This document shows, piece after piece, positions 14,759 through 23,049 of a DNA stretch of 38,211 bases. The notes under the pieces are model-generated. The model was given only the letters and a program-made list of their open reading frames with translations, did no database searches and was not told the DNA's origin. A program made the position numbers and the translations under genes. Every line of letters starts with the position of its first letter. Position 1 is the stretch's first letter. This DNA comes from Woeseiaceae bacterium (GTDB lineage: Bacteria; Pseudomonadota; Gammaproteobacteria; Steroidobacterales; Woeseiaceae). The DNA lies in contig JANQPG010000045.1 in the NCBI GenBank assembly GCA_028289545.1, positions 1 through 38,211 on the forward strand, read 5' to 3'.

Positions 14759-17223
14759 CTTTCCGTACCCCCGGTGTTCCCGGTAATGGTGAGTAAGCTG
14801 TCGCTGTGGCTCCAGTCGAGTCTGATCGTCAGCGTGGTTTTGTCGTGGATGGCGCCGTGGCCCGTGTCCGGAAGGCTGGCCAGCACGGGAATTTGTCGAC
14901 CGTCGAAACGGATGTCGCGAATATCGCCGCGCCAGTTGTGGACAACCACGGTCAGCTCGCGCCGGTCCGGCCTGCCGGGATACGCGCTGCCCGATCGCAC
15001 AAAAGACAGTTGCAGATTGTTCGCCGATTGCCGGGCCTCGAAGTCGAGGAGTTCGTATTCGCCCGTCTCGAGGCTGTTTCGGCTCTTGCCGTCGTCTTCG
15101 AACATACGGCCCGAGGCGGCGCCCACGCTCGAGTCGGCGTAGTAGTGCAGGGTCAGGCGTTCGCTCGAGTAGTCAGCCGTCGTTTGTACAGCGTCGACCA
15201 TGGGCACAAAACTGCCGGCGCGGACAAACACGGGAATGCTGGACAGCGAGACCCGCGCGCCGTGTGTGCCGCCGCCCTCGATCCGCTCGCCGCTCCAGAA
15301 GTCGAACCAGACGCCCTTCGGCAACTCGACATCCACATTGCGTAAGCCCGGGTCGGTGACCGGATGCACGAAGAATGCATTGCCGAACAGGTAGGCGTCG
15401 GCGCGGTCGTAGAGGTCGAGATTGTCCGGGTCTTCGAAAAACAGCGGCCGCATGAGCGGCAAACCGGTACGGCTGTTCTCCCACGCCAGCGTGTACAGAT
15501 ACGGCAGCAGGCGGTATCGGAGTTCGATGAACTCGCGCGCGAGGCGGCGTGTCTTGCGATCGTGGAACACGGGCTCCGGTGCAATGTGTTCCTGCGCGTG
15601 CGGGCGGTACACAGGCTGAAACACGCCGTACAGCAGCCAGCGCAGGTACAGTTCGCGGTCGAAGCGCTCTCCGCCCGCGAAGCCGCCCAGGTCCGAGTGT
15701 GTCCAGGCAAGCCCCAGGAGCCCCATTGACAGGCTCAACTCGACCTGCGGCTTGAGGCCGCCCCAGCTTCTGCTGACGTCGCCTGTCCAGGGCACAATGC
15801 CGTAGCGCTGTGTGCCGGCGAAACCCGAGCGCATCATGATCAGCGGGCGCACGTCGGGGTACGCCTCGATCTGCTTCTCGTACACCATTTGCGCCCAGCG
15901 GTGTCCGTAGGCATTGTGAATTTCGTCCGCGGTTGCCCACGCATCGATGTCGCTCAGGTAGTGCAGTGCGTCGCTCGGGTGAACCTCGGGTTCGCCGAGA
16001 TCGCCCCACGTGCCGGCCGCACCCTGCTCGAAGAGCATCTGATAGGGCTGCCAGAACCAGTCGCGGGCGCGCTCGTCGAACACGTCGACCAGACCCGTAT
16101 TGCCGAAGTAAAAGTCGAAACGCCGCGGTGCTCCGGTTGCGTTCTTCGCAAGCACCTTGTTGTCCACCGCGTCTGTCCAGCGCTTCGACGTCGAGAGCAC
16201 AAACGGTTCGGTAATGGCGATCGTCTGTATGCCGTCCGCACGGAAATCCCCAATCATGCCTTCAGGGTTCGGCCAGGCTTCCCGGTCCCAGTCCAGGTTG
16301 CCCATGTGTCCCTGGATATCGGGGCCGAACCAGTAGAGATCGAGGATGACGGCATCGAGCGGGATACCTTCACGCTGAAAGCGGCGAACCACGTCGCGCG
16401 TCTCTTCCTCGTTGCGGTAACCGAATCGCGATGCGTAGTTGCCGAGCGCCCAGCGCGGCGGCAAGGGTTGGCGTCCGGTCGCGGCTGTGTAGTTGTCGAG
16501 CAGGTCGGGATAGCTGTCGCCCGCAACGGCGAGGTATGCCGTGCGCCCGCCCACTGCCTCGAAGCCCAGCACATCCGGTTCGGTGCTGCCGACGTCCAGC
16601 CACCCCGAAGCCGAGTTGTCGAAGACAATCATGTAGCCGTCGCTCGACAAGATGGCGGGTACGCTGTAGTACATCTGTTCCGCGTCGGTTTCGTAACCGT
16701 AGCTTGCGCGGTTGTAGAGCGGCAGCCGTTTGCCGCGCCGGTCCATGCCGACGACGCGCTGTCCCGCCCCCAGTATCTTTTCTTCGTCATCGAGCGCAAA
16801 CCGAAAGCCGCGCACGGTGTCGTAGGCGTAGTAGCCGTGCTCCTCGGCAAACAGCGGCTGCCCGTCCCTCAGGAATTCGATTCTGACCGGCGACTTGCTG
16901 ACGACGGCGGTCAGCCCGGGTAGCGCAAACGCAATGTCGCTGGCGGATTCGCTGATGACGGTTCGAACGGCAGGTGGGTTCTGGTCGAGCTCGGCGTCAA
17001 GCGCAAACGACGGCAGCTGGCGAACTCCGGGTTCGACGTAGTGCACTTCGAACGCGGCCTCGTTGACGGCCGTGAGGTGCAGCTCGCCGCGGTCGCTCTG
17101 GATCGTCAGCGTGTTACCGCTCTGTGCGTGACTTTCGTAGTGACCAAAGTCGGCGCTTGCGTCGGCGGCGAGCAGCAGCGCCGACAGGACAAGCGGAGCA
17201 AAAAACCGGGGGTTCAAGGGCAA
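14755..17223 (-). CDS. GH31 alpha-glucosidase / probable 4-alpha-glucosyltransferase
   Basis: An 822-residue GH31 enzyme with a Sec signal (MPLNPRFFAPLVLSALLLAA, cleavage near ADASA), so probably periplasmic. The nucleophile is Asp408 in WGDLGEPE and the acid/base is Asp482 in WTGDVSRSWGG. Other family motifs are LDAVILDLYWFG, MMRSGFAGTQRYG and THSDLGGFAGGE. The GDLGEP form of the nucleophile loop, and residue spacing close to what I recall for the Cellvibrio japonicus Agd31B transglucosylase (412/480), suggest it transfers alpha-1,4-glucosyl units among maltooligosaccharides rather than only hydrolysing them. It lies 60 nt after the cyclomaltodextrinase stop and overlaps the next gene by 4 bp, indicating an operon. 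A purine-rich ribosome binding site (AAGGAGGG) precedes ATG 17223. The family is certain; the transferase preference is inferred. Confidence 0.93.
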   Translation of the reverse strand: MPLNPRFFAPLVLSALLLAADASADFGHYESHAQSGNTLTIQSDRGELHLTAVNEAAFEVHYVEPGVRQLPSFALDAELDQNPPAVRTVISESASDIAFALPGLTAVVSKSPVRIEFLRDGQPLFAEEHGYYAYDTVRGFRFALDDEEKILGAGQRVVGMDRRGKRLPLYNRASYGYETDAEQMYYSVPAILSSDGYMIVFDNSASGWLDVGSTEPDVLGFEAVGGRTAYLAVAGDSYPDLLDNYTAATGRQPLPPRWALGNYASRFGYRNEEETRDVVRRFQREGIPLDAVILDLYWFGPDIQGHMGNLDWDREAWPNPEGMIGDFRADGIQTIAITEPFVLSTSKRWTDAVDNKVLAKNATGAPRRFDFYFGNTGLVDVFDERARDWFWQPYQMLFEQGAAGTWGDLGEPEVHPSDALHYLSDIDAWATADEIHNAYGHRWAQMVYEKQIEAYPDVRPLIMMRSGFAGTQRYGIVPWTGDVSRSWGGLKPQVELSLSMGLLGLAWTHSDLGGFAGGERFDRELYLRWLLYGVFQPVYRPHAQEHIAPEPVFHDRKTRRLAREFIELRYRLLPYLYTLAWENSRTGLPLMRPLFFEDPDNLDLYDRADAYLFGNAFFVHPVTDPGLRNVDVELPKGVWFDFWSGERIEGGGTHGARVSLSSIPVFVRAGSFVPMVDAVQTTADYSSERLTLHYYADSSVGAASGRMFEDDGKSRNSLETGEYELLDFEARQSANNLQLSFVRSGSAYPGRPDRRELTVVVHNWRGDIRDIRFDGRQIPVLASLPDTGHGAIHDKTTLTIRLDWSHSDSLLTITGNTGGTER

Positions 17224-17283
17224 CCCTCCTTATTTAGGCAATTCGGGCCGCTGCCTCCCGGCCCGATACGGAATGGTGCGGCG

Positions 17284-19158
17284 CTAGCGTACGAGTTCCA
17301 GCAACAGAACCGAGTCGGGGCCGAGCTCGAGCGGTGTGTCGAGCGCGTAGCGCTGTCCGGTCAGCACGTCGCGCGCGGTGCGAAAACCCTCGAGCCGCTC
17401 CGCATAGCGAGCCGTGTCGAGCGTCACCGTTTCGTCGTCGCGATTGAACGCGACCATGACGCTGTCGTTGTCGTCGTAGCGAAAGTACACGTAGCTGTGT
17501 CCATCGGGAGCGTAGTGCATGAACTGACCCGAATGCACGACGGTCGACGATTTTCGCCAGTTCAGAAGTCTTTTCAGCAGTGCCTGAGCGGCGCGCTCCT
17601 GCCGGTCGAGGCCTTTGCCCGTAAACGCATTCTTGCTGTCGCCGTCGAAGCCGCCCGGGAAGTCACTGCGAATGACGCCGTGGCTGTCGGTGCCCGGATG
17701 CGACATCAGTACTTCCGTGCCGTAAAAAAACTGCGGGGTTCCACGCACGGTCGCGTAGAAGACCAGCGCCATCCGGTACCGATCGAAGTCTTCGTTCACC
17801 TGCGTGTAGATCCGGCTCATGTCGTGATTGTCGGGAAATACGACGAGCGCAAAAGGATCCGGATAAAGGAAGTCCATCCCGAGGGTTTCGTAAACGGGCG
17901 TCCATACGCTGCCCCACGGCGGCTCCGGCGCCGTGAGCGTGTCGGACAGCGCTGCCTGCAAGGGAAAATCGAACACGCTCGGCAGATGCGAGACGTAACC
18001 GTCGTGGTTTTGTTTGCCGGCCTGCCAGTACGACGTGACGTTCGGATTGTGGCTCCACTCTTCGCCGACGATGTTGAACTGCGGGTATTCGGCCATGATG
18101 CGCCGCGTCCACTCGGCCATGTAGTGTTTGTCGGGATAGGGATAGGTGTCCTGACGTATCCCTGCCAAGCCCAGGTACTCGATCCACCAGATTGAGTTCT
18201 GGATCAGGTAGTCGGCCAGTAGCGGGTTGCGCTGATTGAGGTCGGGCATCGTCGGCGCGAACCAGCCGCTGGCGTGTTGCTCTTTGTCGTACCCGGAAGC
18301 ATAGGGGTCCTGATTGGTTGTTCGAGCGTGGTTGGTGGGGGCATAGCGATTGTCGAAATTGATCCAGTCGCTGGCCGGCAGATCGTCGAGCCACCAGTGG
18401 CCGCTGCCGGCATGGTTTTCGATCTGATCCATGATAAGCCCGATGCCGCGTTCCCGCGCCGCGTCGGCGAGACGAAGATAGTCGGCGTTGCCGCCGTAGC
18501 GCGGGTCTACCTTGTAGAAGTCGGTAATGGCGTAGCCGTGATAAGACGCTTCCGGCATGGCGTTTTCGAGCACCGGGTTTAGCCAGAGGGCCGTAAAGCC
18601 CATGTCGGCAACATAGTCGAGGTTCGACTCGATGCCCGCGAGGTCGCCGCCGTGACGGCCGTACGCTTCGGATCGATCGGGCAGATCCGCGTAACCGTCC
18701 ACGGTGTCGTTGCCGGGGTCGCCGTTGGCAAAGCGATCAGGCGTAATGAGATAGATGACGTCGGCCGCGGAGAAGCCGCGCGTGCGCTCCGGGTCCGCGC
18801 TGCGCTGCTCGAGGCCGTAGCGGTAGGTCCGCTGGGTGCTGCCGTCGTCGAACTCGATGTCGAATTCGCCGGGGCGAGCTTCGTCGGTCAACTCGAGGTA
18901 GACGAACAGGTAGTTGGGGCTCTCGACGCCGATCGTCCGAGCCACACTTACCCCCGGATAGTCGACGGCCGCGCGATAGCGACCTATGTCCGGACCGTAG
19001 ACCAGCAGCTGGAGCTCGGCGTGCTCGAAGCCAAGCCACCAGCTCGGCGGCTCCACGCGCTCAATGCCGTCCGTAGAAACGGCGTTACTCTCCGAGGCGT
19101 CGGCGAAGATCGGTGAAGCGGCCGCAAAAAGTACGGCAGCCAGCGCAATGGACCGCAT
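17284..19158 (-). CDS. Cyclomaltodextrinase/neopullulanase-type GH13, secreted
   Basis: About 624 residues with a Sec signal (MRSIALAAVLFAAASPIFA), an N-terminal beta-sandwich typical of cyclomaltodextrinase N domains (PPSWWLGFEHAELQLLVYG), a GH13 barrel and a short C-domain. Catalytic residues from this start are Asp337 (GIRQDTYPYPD), Glu366 (IVGEEWSH) and Asp446 (FPDNHDMSRI); region I is LIMDQIENHAG. Such enzymes hydrolyse cyclodextrins, maltodextrins and sometimes pullulan in the periplasm. Two G-rich ribosome binding sites occur in tandem: one serves ATG 19158 and another serves in-frame ATG 19182, which would add eight residues (MTHLGGTS). I prefer 19158 because it gives a cleaner signal peptide. 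It is the first gene of the minus-strand block with GH31 and GH13-esterase, and diverges from halogenase copy 2 across an operator. Confidence 0.94.
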   Translation of the reverse strand: MRSIALAAVLFAAASPIFADASESNAVSTDGIERVEPPSWWLGFEHAELQLLVYGPDIGRYRAAVDYPGVSVARTIGVESPNYLFVYLELTDEARPGEFDIEFDDGSTQRTYRYGLEQRSADPERTRGFSAADVIYLITPDRFANGDPGNDTVDGYADLPDRSEAYGRHGGDLAGIESNLDYVADMGFTALWLNPVLENAMPEASYHGYAITDFYKVDPRYGGNADYLRLADAARERGIGLIMDQIENHAGSGHWWLDDLPASDWINFDNRYAPTNHARTTNQDPYASGYDKEQHASGWFAPTMPDLNQRNPLLADYLIQNSIWWIEYLGLAGIRQDTYPYPDKHYMAEWTRRIMAEYPQFNIVGEEWSHNPNVTSYWQAGKQNHDGYVSHLPSVFDFPLQAALSDTLTAPEPPWGSVWTPVYETLGMDFLYPDPFALVVFPDNHDMSRIYTQVNEDFDRYRMALVFYATVRGTPQFFYGTEVLMSHPGTDSHGVIRSDFPGGFDGDSKNAFTGKGLDRQERAAQALLKRLLNWRKSSTVVHSGQFMHYAPDGHSYVYFRYDDNDSVMVAFNRDDETVTLDTARYAERLEGFRTARDVLTGQRYALDTPLELGPDSVLLLELVR

Positions 19159-19199
19159 GGATGTTCCCCCCAAGTGAGTCATTGGACTACCCCCCGAGC

Positions 19200-19228
19200 A
19201 TTCTAGTCAGGGGTCGGGATGCGTACTA
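19200..19228 (-). promoter_or_regulatory. Candidate promoter of the cyclomaltodextrinase-GH31-GH13/esterase operon
   Basis: On the minus strand a good -10 box, TAGAAT, lies at 19205-19200, with only a poor -35 hexamer 17 bp upstream (TAGTAC, 19228-19223). The consensus LacI-type operator at 19231-19244 begins 2 bp upstream of that -35 position. Transcription would start near 19193, within about 35 nt of either candidate start codon. The weak -35 and adjacent operator would suit either repression or activation. Confidence 0.4.
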
Positions 19229-19230
19229 CG

Positions 19231-19244
19231 TGAATACGTATTCA
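19231..19244. promoter_or_regulatory. Consensus LacI-type operator TGAATACGTATTCA
   Basis: A perfect 14-bp palindrome with central CG, matching both elements of the double operator at 7078-7110 at 13 of 14 positions. It lies in the 280-bp divergent region between the cyclomaltodextrinase operon and the halogenase-GH97-MFS-GH13 operon. Downstream on the plus side is a possible -10 (TACACT, 19270-19275) without a good -35. The remaining sequence up to 19438 contains no gene that I would call. The recurrence of this rare palindrome at just the two divergent control regions of the locus is strong evidence for one shared regulator. Confidence 0.82.
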
Positions 19245-19438
19245 TTCAGATCCCTGCGAGTCGGCTTGATACACTGATTTAAAAGACGCCCCAGCGCCGG
19301 CCGTAACGGCGGTTTGAGCCGGGGCCGTTTTTCGGTGGGGGCCTCGGCGGCCGCAATCACGGCGGCCGTATCGGGGGAAAACAACGACAAGACGCCGGGC
19401 CGGCCTCCGCCGTGCTCGCAACGTGGGACGTGCTACCT

Positions 19439-20950
19439 ATGGCTGGGACCGAGCCTCTTCGTCATATTGCGGTCATCGGCGGCGGCTCAGCCGGGTGGAT
19501 GGCAGCGGCAACGCTGGCCAATACGCTGCAGGGCGATTGCCGGATTACCCTCGTGGAATCCGAAGCGATCGGTACGGTGGGCGTTGGGGAAGCGACGATC
19601 CCGCCGATCAAGGCTTTCAACCAGCGACTCGGTATTTCGGAAAACGACTTCGTGCGCGAAACGCAGGGCTCCTTCAAGCTCGGCATTCAGTTTATCGACT
19701 GGGCACGCGAGGGTCACCGCTATTTTCACCCGTTCGGGCCCTTCGGCGCCGATTTTGATCCCGTACCTCTGCACCATTACTGGTTGCGCGAGCATTTTGA
19801 CGGCAATGGCTCGAGCCTCGACGACTACTCGATGGCGTGGGCTGCCAGTGCCGACAACCGTTTCGATCGGCCGAAGCGCGACCCCCGGCTGGTGCAGTCC
19901 ACCTACGACTATGCGTACCACTTCGACGCGGGTTTGTATGCCGCCTACCTCCGGCGCTACGCGGAGCAGCGGGGTGTTGTCCGTGTCGAGGGCCGCGTTG
20001 AGGCCGTCGAGCGCGATGCCGAATCCGGCCGCGTGACAAGCGTGAACCTCGACAACGGCAGCGTCGTCGATGCCGAGTTCTATCTGGACTGCACCGGTTT
20101 CCGCGGTCTCCTGATCGAAGATACTCTAGAGACCGGCTACGAAGACTGGACTCACTGGCTGCCCTGCGATCGCGCCGTCGCCGTGCAGTGCACGCACGGC
20201 GGCGAGTTCACGCCGTACACGCGCTCGACCGCGCACGCCGCGGGCTGGCAGTGGCGCATACCGCTACAGCACCGCATCGGCAACGGTTACGTGCACTGCA
20301 GTCGTCACATCTCGGAGGACGAAGCCACGGCGACGTTGCTCGACAACCTGGACGGTGAGGCGATTACCGAACCGCGCGTGCTGCGTTTTCGTACCGGCCG
20401 GCGTAAGCGCTTCTGGAACGAGAACGTCGTGGCCATTGGACTGGCCGCCGGCTTCATGGAGCCACTGGAATCGACCAGCCTGCATCTGATCCAGACGGGC
20501 ATCACGCGATTCATGGCGCTGTTTCCGGATCGTTATATCGATCCGCTTGCGGTCGAGGAGTACAACCGGCTGACGACGCTCGAATACGAGACCATCCGGG
20601 ATTTCCTGATCCTGCACTACTGCGCCACCGAACGTGACGACTCGCCTTTGTGGCGCGAGTGCAGGGCCATGCCGATACCCGACACGCTGCGCTACAAAAT
20701 TGATCACTTCCGGAGCTACGGCCGGATTGTGTCGACCGGCATCGAGCTGTTTCAGAACCCGAGCTGGCTTGCCGTGTTCGTCGGCCAGTTCGTGACGCCA
20801 AGACGCTACGACCCGCTCGTGGATCAACGCCCGCGCGTCGAGGCCAGGCAAAAGCTGGAAGGGTTGCGTCGCGTTATGCGTGAAGCGGCCGAAGCCATGC
20901 CGACGCATCGCGAGTACATTCACAAGCACTGCCAGGCGGCCGAGATGTAA
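19439..20950 (+). CDS. Flavin-dependent tryptophan-halogenase-like protein, copy 2
   Basis: A 503-residue paralogue of the protein at 10040-11548. It has [18 protein letters not shown] at the N-terminus, [13 protein letters not shown], Lys80 in [11 protein letters not shown] (position of the catalytic Lys of PrnA), [19 protein letters not shown], the diagnostic [15 protein letters not shown] and [10 protein letters not shown]. An active flavin-dependent halogenase fold is therefore likely. ATG 19439 (MAGTEPLRH) is the better start; GTG 19412 would add nine residues. It is the first gene of a tightly packed operon: its TAA overlaps the GH97 ATG by one base. That coupling to GH97, a sugar transporter and an amylase ties it to glucan metabolism much more firmly than proximity alone. 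The substrate is unknown, and no flavin reductase is seen in the window. Confidence 0.9.
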   Translation: MAGTEPLRHIAVIGGGSAGWMAAATLANTLQGDCRITLVESEAIGTVGVGEATIPPIKAFNQRLGISENDFVRETQGSFKLGIQFIDWAREGHRYFHPFGPFGADFDPVPLHHYWLREHFDGNGSSLDDYSMAWAASADNRFDRPKRDPRLVQSTYDYAYHFDAGLYAAYLRRYAEQRGVVRVEGRVEAVERDAESGRVTSVNLDNGSVVDAEFYLDCTGFRGLLIEDTLETGYEDWTHWLPCDRAVAVQCTHGGEFTPYTRSTAHAAGWQWRIPLQHRIGNGYVHCSRHISEDEATATLLDNLDGEAITEPRVLRFRTGRRKRFWNENVVAIGLAAGFMEPLESTSLHLIQTGITRFMALFPDRYIDPLAVEEYNRLTTLEYETIRDFLILHYCATERDDSPLWRECRAMPIPDTLRYKIDHFRSYGRIVSTGIELFQNPSWLAVFVGQFVTPRRYDPLVDQRPRVEARQKLEGLRRVMREAAEAMPTHREYIHKHCQAAEM

Positions 20951-23049
20951 TGCGCACGGGCAGGGGGGTATTGCTGGCGATTATTGCGGCCCTGGCGGCC
21001 GCTCCGTTGCCGTGTGCGGCGATGGATGATTTGGCCAATCCCGGCGAGGCGGACGAGGGCTACCGCGTCGAATCACCCGACGGCCGCATTGACGTCGAGG
21101 TGGGTCTGTCGGATTCGGGCCAACCGCAGTACACGGTCAGTTTCGACGGCGCGGTTGTCGTCGAGGCGTCGCCGCTCGGCCTGTACTTTGCATCGCGGAT
21201 CGATCTTGTCTCCGGCATGCGTATCGACCGCGCCGAAAGGCGCTCGGTCGATGAGCGCTGGGAGCAGCCGTGGGGCGAGCGTCGTGTTGTCCTCGATCGG
21301 TTCAACGAGCTGACGTTGAGCCTGTCGGCCCGCGGCCCGGATCGGCGTTATCGCCTGCGCTTTCGCGTCTACGACGACGGGCTCGGTTTTCGCTACGAGG
21401 TTCCCGAACAGAATGCCTATCGCAGCGTGACGCTGACCGGCGAGACGACGACGTTTCGCGTGAGCCGCGATGCGCGGGCGTTCTCACAGCCCGCGGACGC
21501 AGAGCTGCGTTACGAAGAGCTGTATACGGAAAGCGCGCTCGGCTTGCTCGACCGGGTCTCCTCACCGCTGGCGCTGCGCCTGCCTTCGGGCGTGCATCTC
21601 GCGATTCATGAAGCGGCGCTCGTGAACTACCCGGGATTCAGCCTCGAGTTCGATCCCGTCAACATGTTGCAAACGGTTCTGAGGCCGTCCTCGGAGGGTT
21701 ACCGCGCAAAACTCGAGGCGCCGTTTGCTACGCCGTGGCGAACCATTCAAGTGGCGGATCGAGCCGTGGGGCTCATCAATTCCTCGCTGATTCTCAACCT
21801 CAACGAGCCCAATGTTCTTGGCGATGTGTCGTGGATCGAGCCCGGCAAATTTGTGGGCATCTGGTGGGCCCTGCACCGCGGCTTGTGGACGTGGGGCGGC
21901 GGCGAGCGGCACGGCGCCACGACGGAGAACGCGAAGCGCTACATCGACTTTGCGGCCGAGCACGGATTCGACGGTGTGCTCGTGGAAGGCTGGAACCGGG
22001 GTTGGGACGGCGACTGGGTGAGTAACGCCCAATTCAGCTTCACCGAGCCGTATGCCGATTTCGATCTGGAGGCGGTCGCCCGCTATGCGCGCGAGCGCGG
22101 CGTGCGCCTGGTGGGTCACCACGAGACCGGCGGACACATGTCGTACTACGCCGGGCAAATGGAAGATGCCTTCGATCTGTACGCGCGTCACGGCGTTCGG
22201 CAGGTTAAAACCGGCTACGTTGGCCCCGCGGGCAGCTTGAAGCGCATCGACGACAACGGAGAGCAGCACAACGAATGGCGCGACAGCCAGTTTGCGGTCG
22301 CTCATTACCAGGCGGTTCTCGAGGCCGCGGCACGCCGGCAGATCAGCATCAACACACATGAGCCCGTGAAAGACACCGGCTTGCGGCGAACCTATCCCAA
22401 CTGGCTGACGCGCGAAGGTTCCCGCGGGCAGGAGTTTGCCGTCTGGGGAGAAACGCCGAACCCGCCCGAGCACGAGGCCATGCTCGCGTTTACCCGCATG
22501 TTGGGCGGACCGATGGACTACACGCCCGGGCTTTTTGAACTCGAATTCGAGATCAACGGCGTGCCGCGGCGAGTGCAGTCGACGCTCGCCAAGCAACTCG
22601 CGCTGTACGTTGTCCTCTACAGCCCGGTCCATATGGTGCCGGATCTTCCCGAGAATTATCTGGCCCGGCCGGATGCGTTCCAGTTCATCGTCGACGTGCC
22701 GACGGACTGGGAGGAGAGTATTGCGCTCGCCGGCGAGATTGGTGATTACGTCGTCGTCGCCCGGCAGGAACGCGGCGGCAGCGACTGGTATCTCGGCGCG
22801 ATCACGGACGAGGAACCGCGGCGGCTTTCCGTGCCGCTCGATTTCCTGCCGGAGGGCCGCGCTTATCTCGCAGAGATTTATGCTGATGGCGAAGACGCGC
22901 ACTGGGGATCGGCCCCGTACGCGATCGACATCGACCGCGGCGACGGCACGGAACTCCTGACGAACGAAGACACGCTTGAACTTGGGCTCGCCGCGGGGGG
23001 CGGCGCTGCTGTCCGGTTCAGGCCGGTACCTGAGGCAGACCGCCCATGA
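20950..23049 (+). CDS. GH97 alpha-glucosidase (SusB-like)
   Basis: A 699-residue secreted enzyme (signal [24 protein letters not shown]) with the GH97 order: N-terminal beta-supersandwich (ESPDGRIDVEVGLSDSGQP), a central barrel (WWALHRGLWTWGGG, FDGVLVEGWNRGWDGDW, VGHHETGGHMSYY) and a C-terminal beta domain. Glu471 (NTHEPV), Glu489 (TREGS) and Glu495 (RGQEF) have the same mutual spacing I recall for Glu508, Glu526 and Glu532 of Bacteroides SusB, where they bind calcium and take part in catalysis. This supports an inverting alpha-glucosidase rather than the retaining GH97 type. It would release glucose from maltooligosaccharides in the periplasm. Its ATG overlaps the halogenase stop by one base and its stop overlaps the transporter start by 4 bp, so the four genes are translationally coupled. 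Confidence 0.94.
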   Translation: MRTGRGVLLAIIAALAAAPLPCAAMDDLANPGEADEGYRVESPDGRIDVEVGLSDSGQPQYTVSFDGAVVVEASPLGLYFASRIDLVSGMRIDRAERRSVDERWEQPWGERRVVLDRFNELTLSLSARGPDRRYRLRFRVYDDGLGFRYEVPEQNAYRSVTLTGETTTFRVSRDARAFSQPADAELRYEELYTESALGLLDRVSSPLALRLPSGVHLAIHEAALVNYPGFSLEFDPVNMLQTVLRPSSEGYRAKLEAPFATPWRTIQVADRAVGLINSSLILNLNEPNVLGDVSWIEPGKFVGIWWALHRGLWTWGGGERHGATTENAKRYIDFAAEHGFDGVLVEGWNRGWDGDWVSNAQFSFTEPYADFDLEAVARYARERGVRLVGHHETGGHMSYYAGQMEDAFDLYARHGVRQVKTGYVGPAGSLKRIDDNGEQHNEWRDSQFAVAHYQAVLEAAARRQISINTHEPVKDTGLRRTYPNWLTREGSRGQEFAVWGETPNPPEHEAMLAFTRMLGGPMDYTPGLFELEFEINGVPRRVQSTLAKQLALYVVLYSPVHMVPDLPENYLARPDAFQFIVDVPTDWEESIALAGEIGDYVVVARQERGGSDWYLGAITDEEPRRLSVPLDFLPEGRAYLAEIYADGEDAHWGSAPYAIDIDRGDGTELLTNEDTLELGLAAGGGAAVRFRPVPEADRP

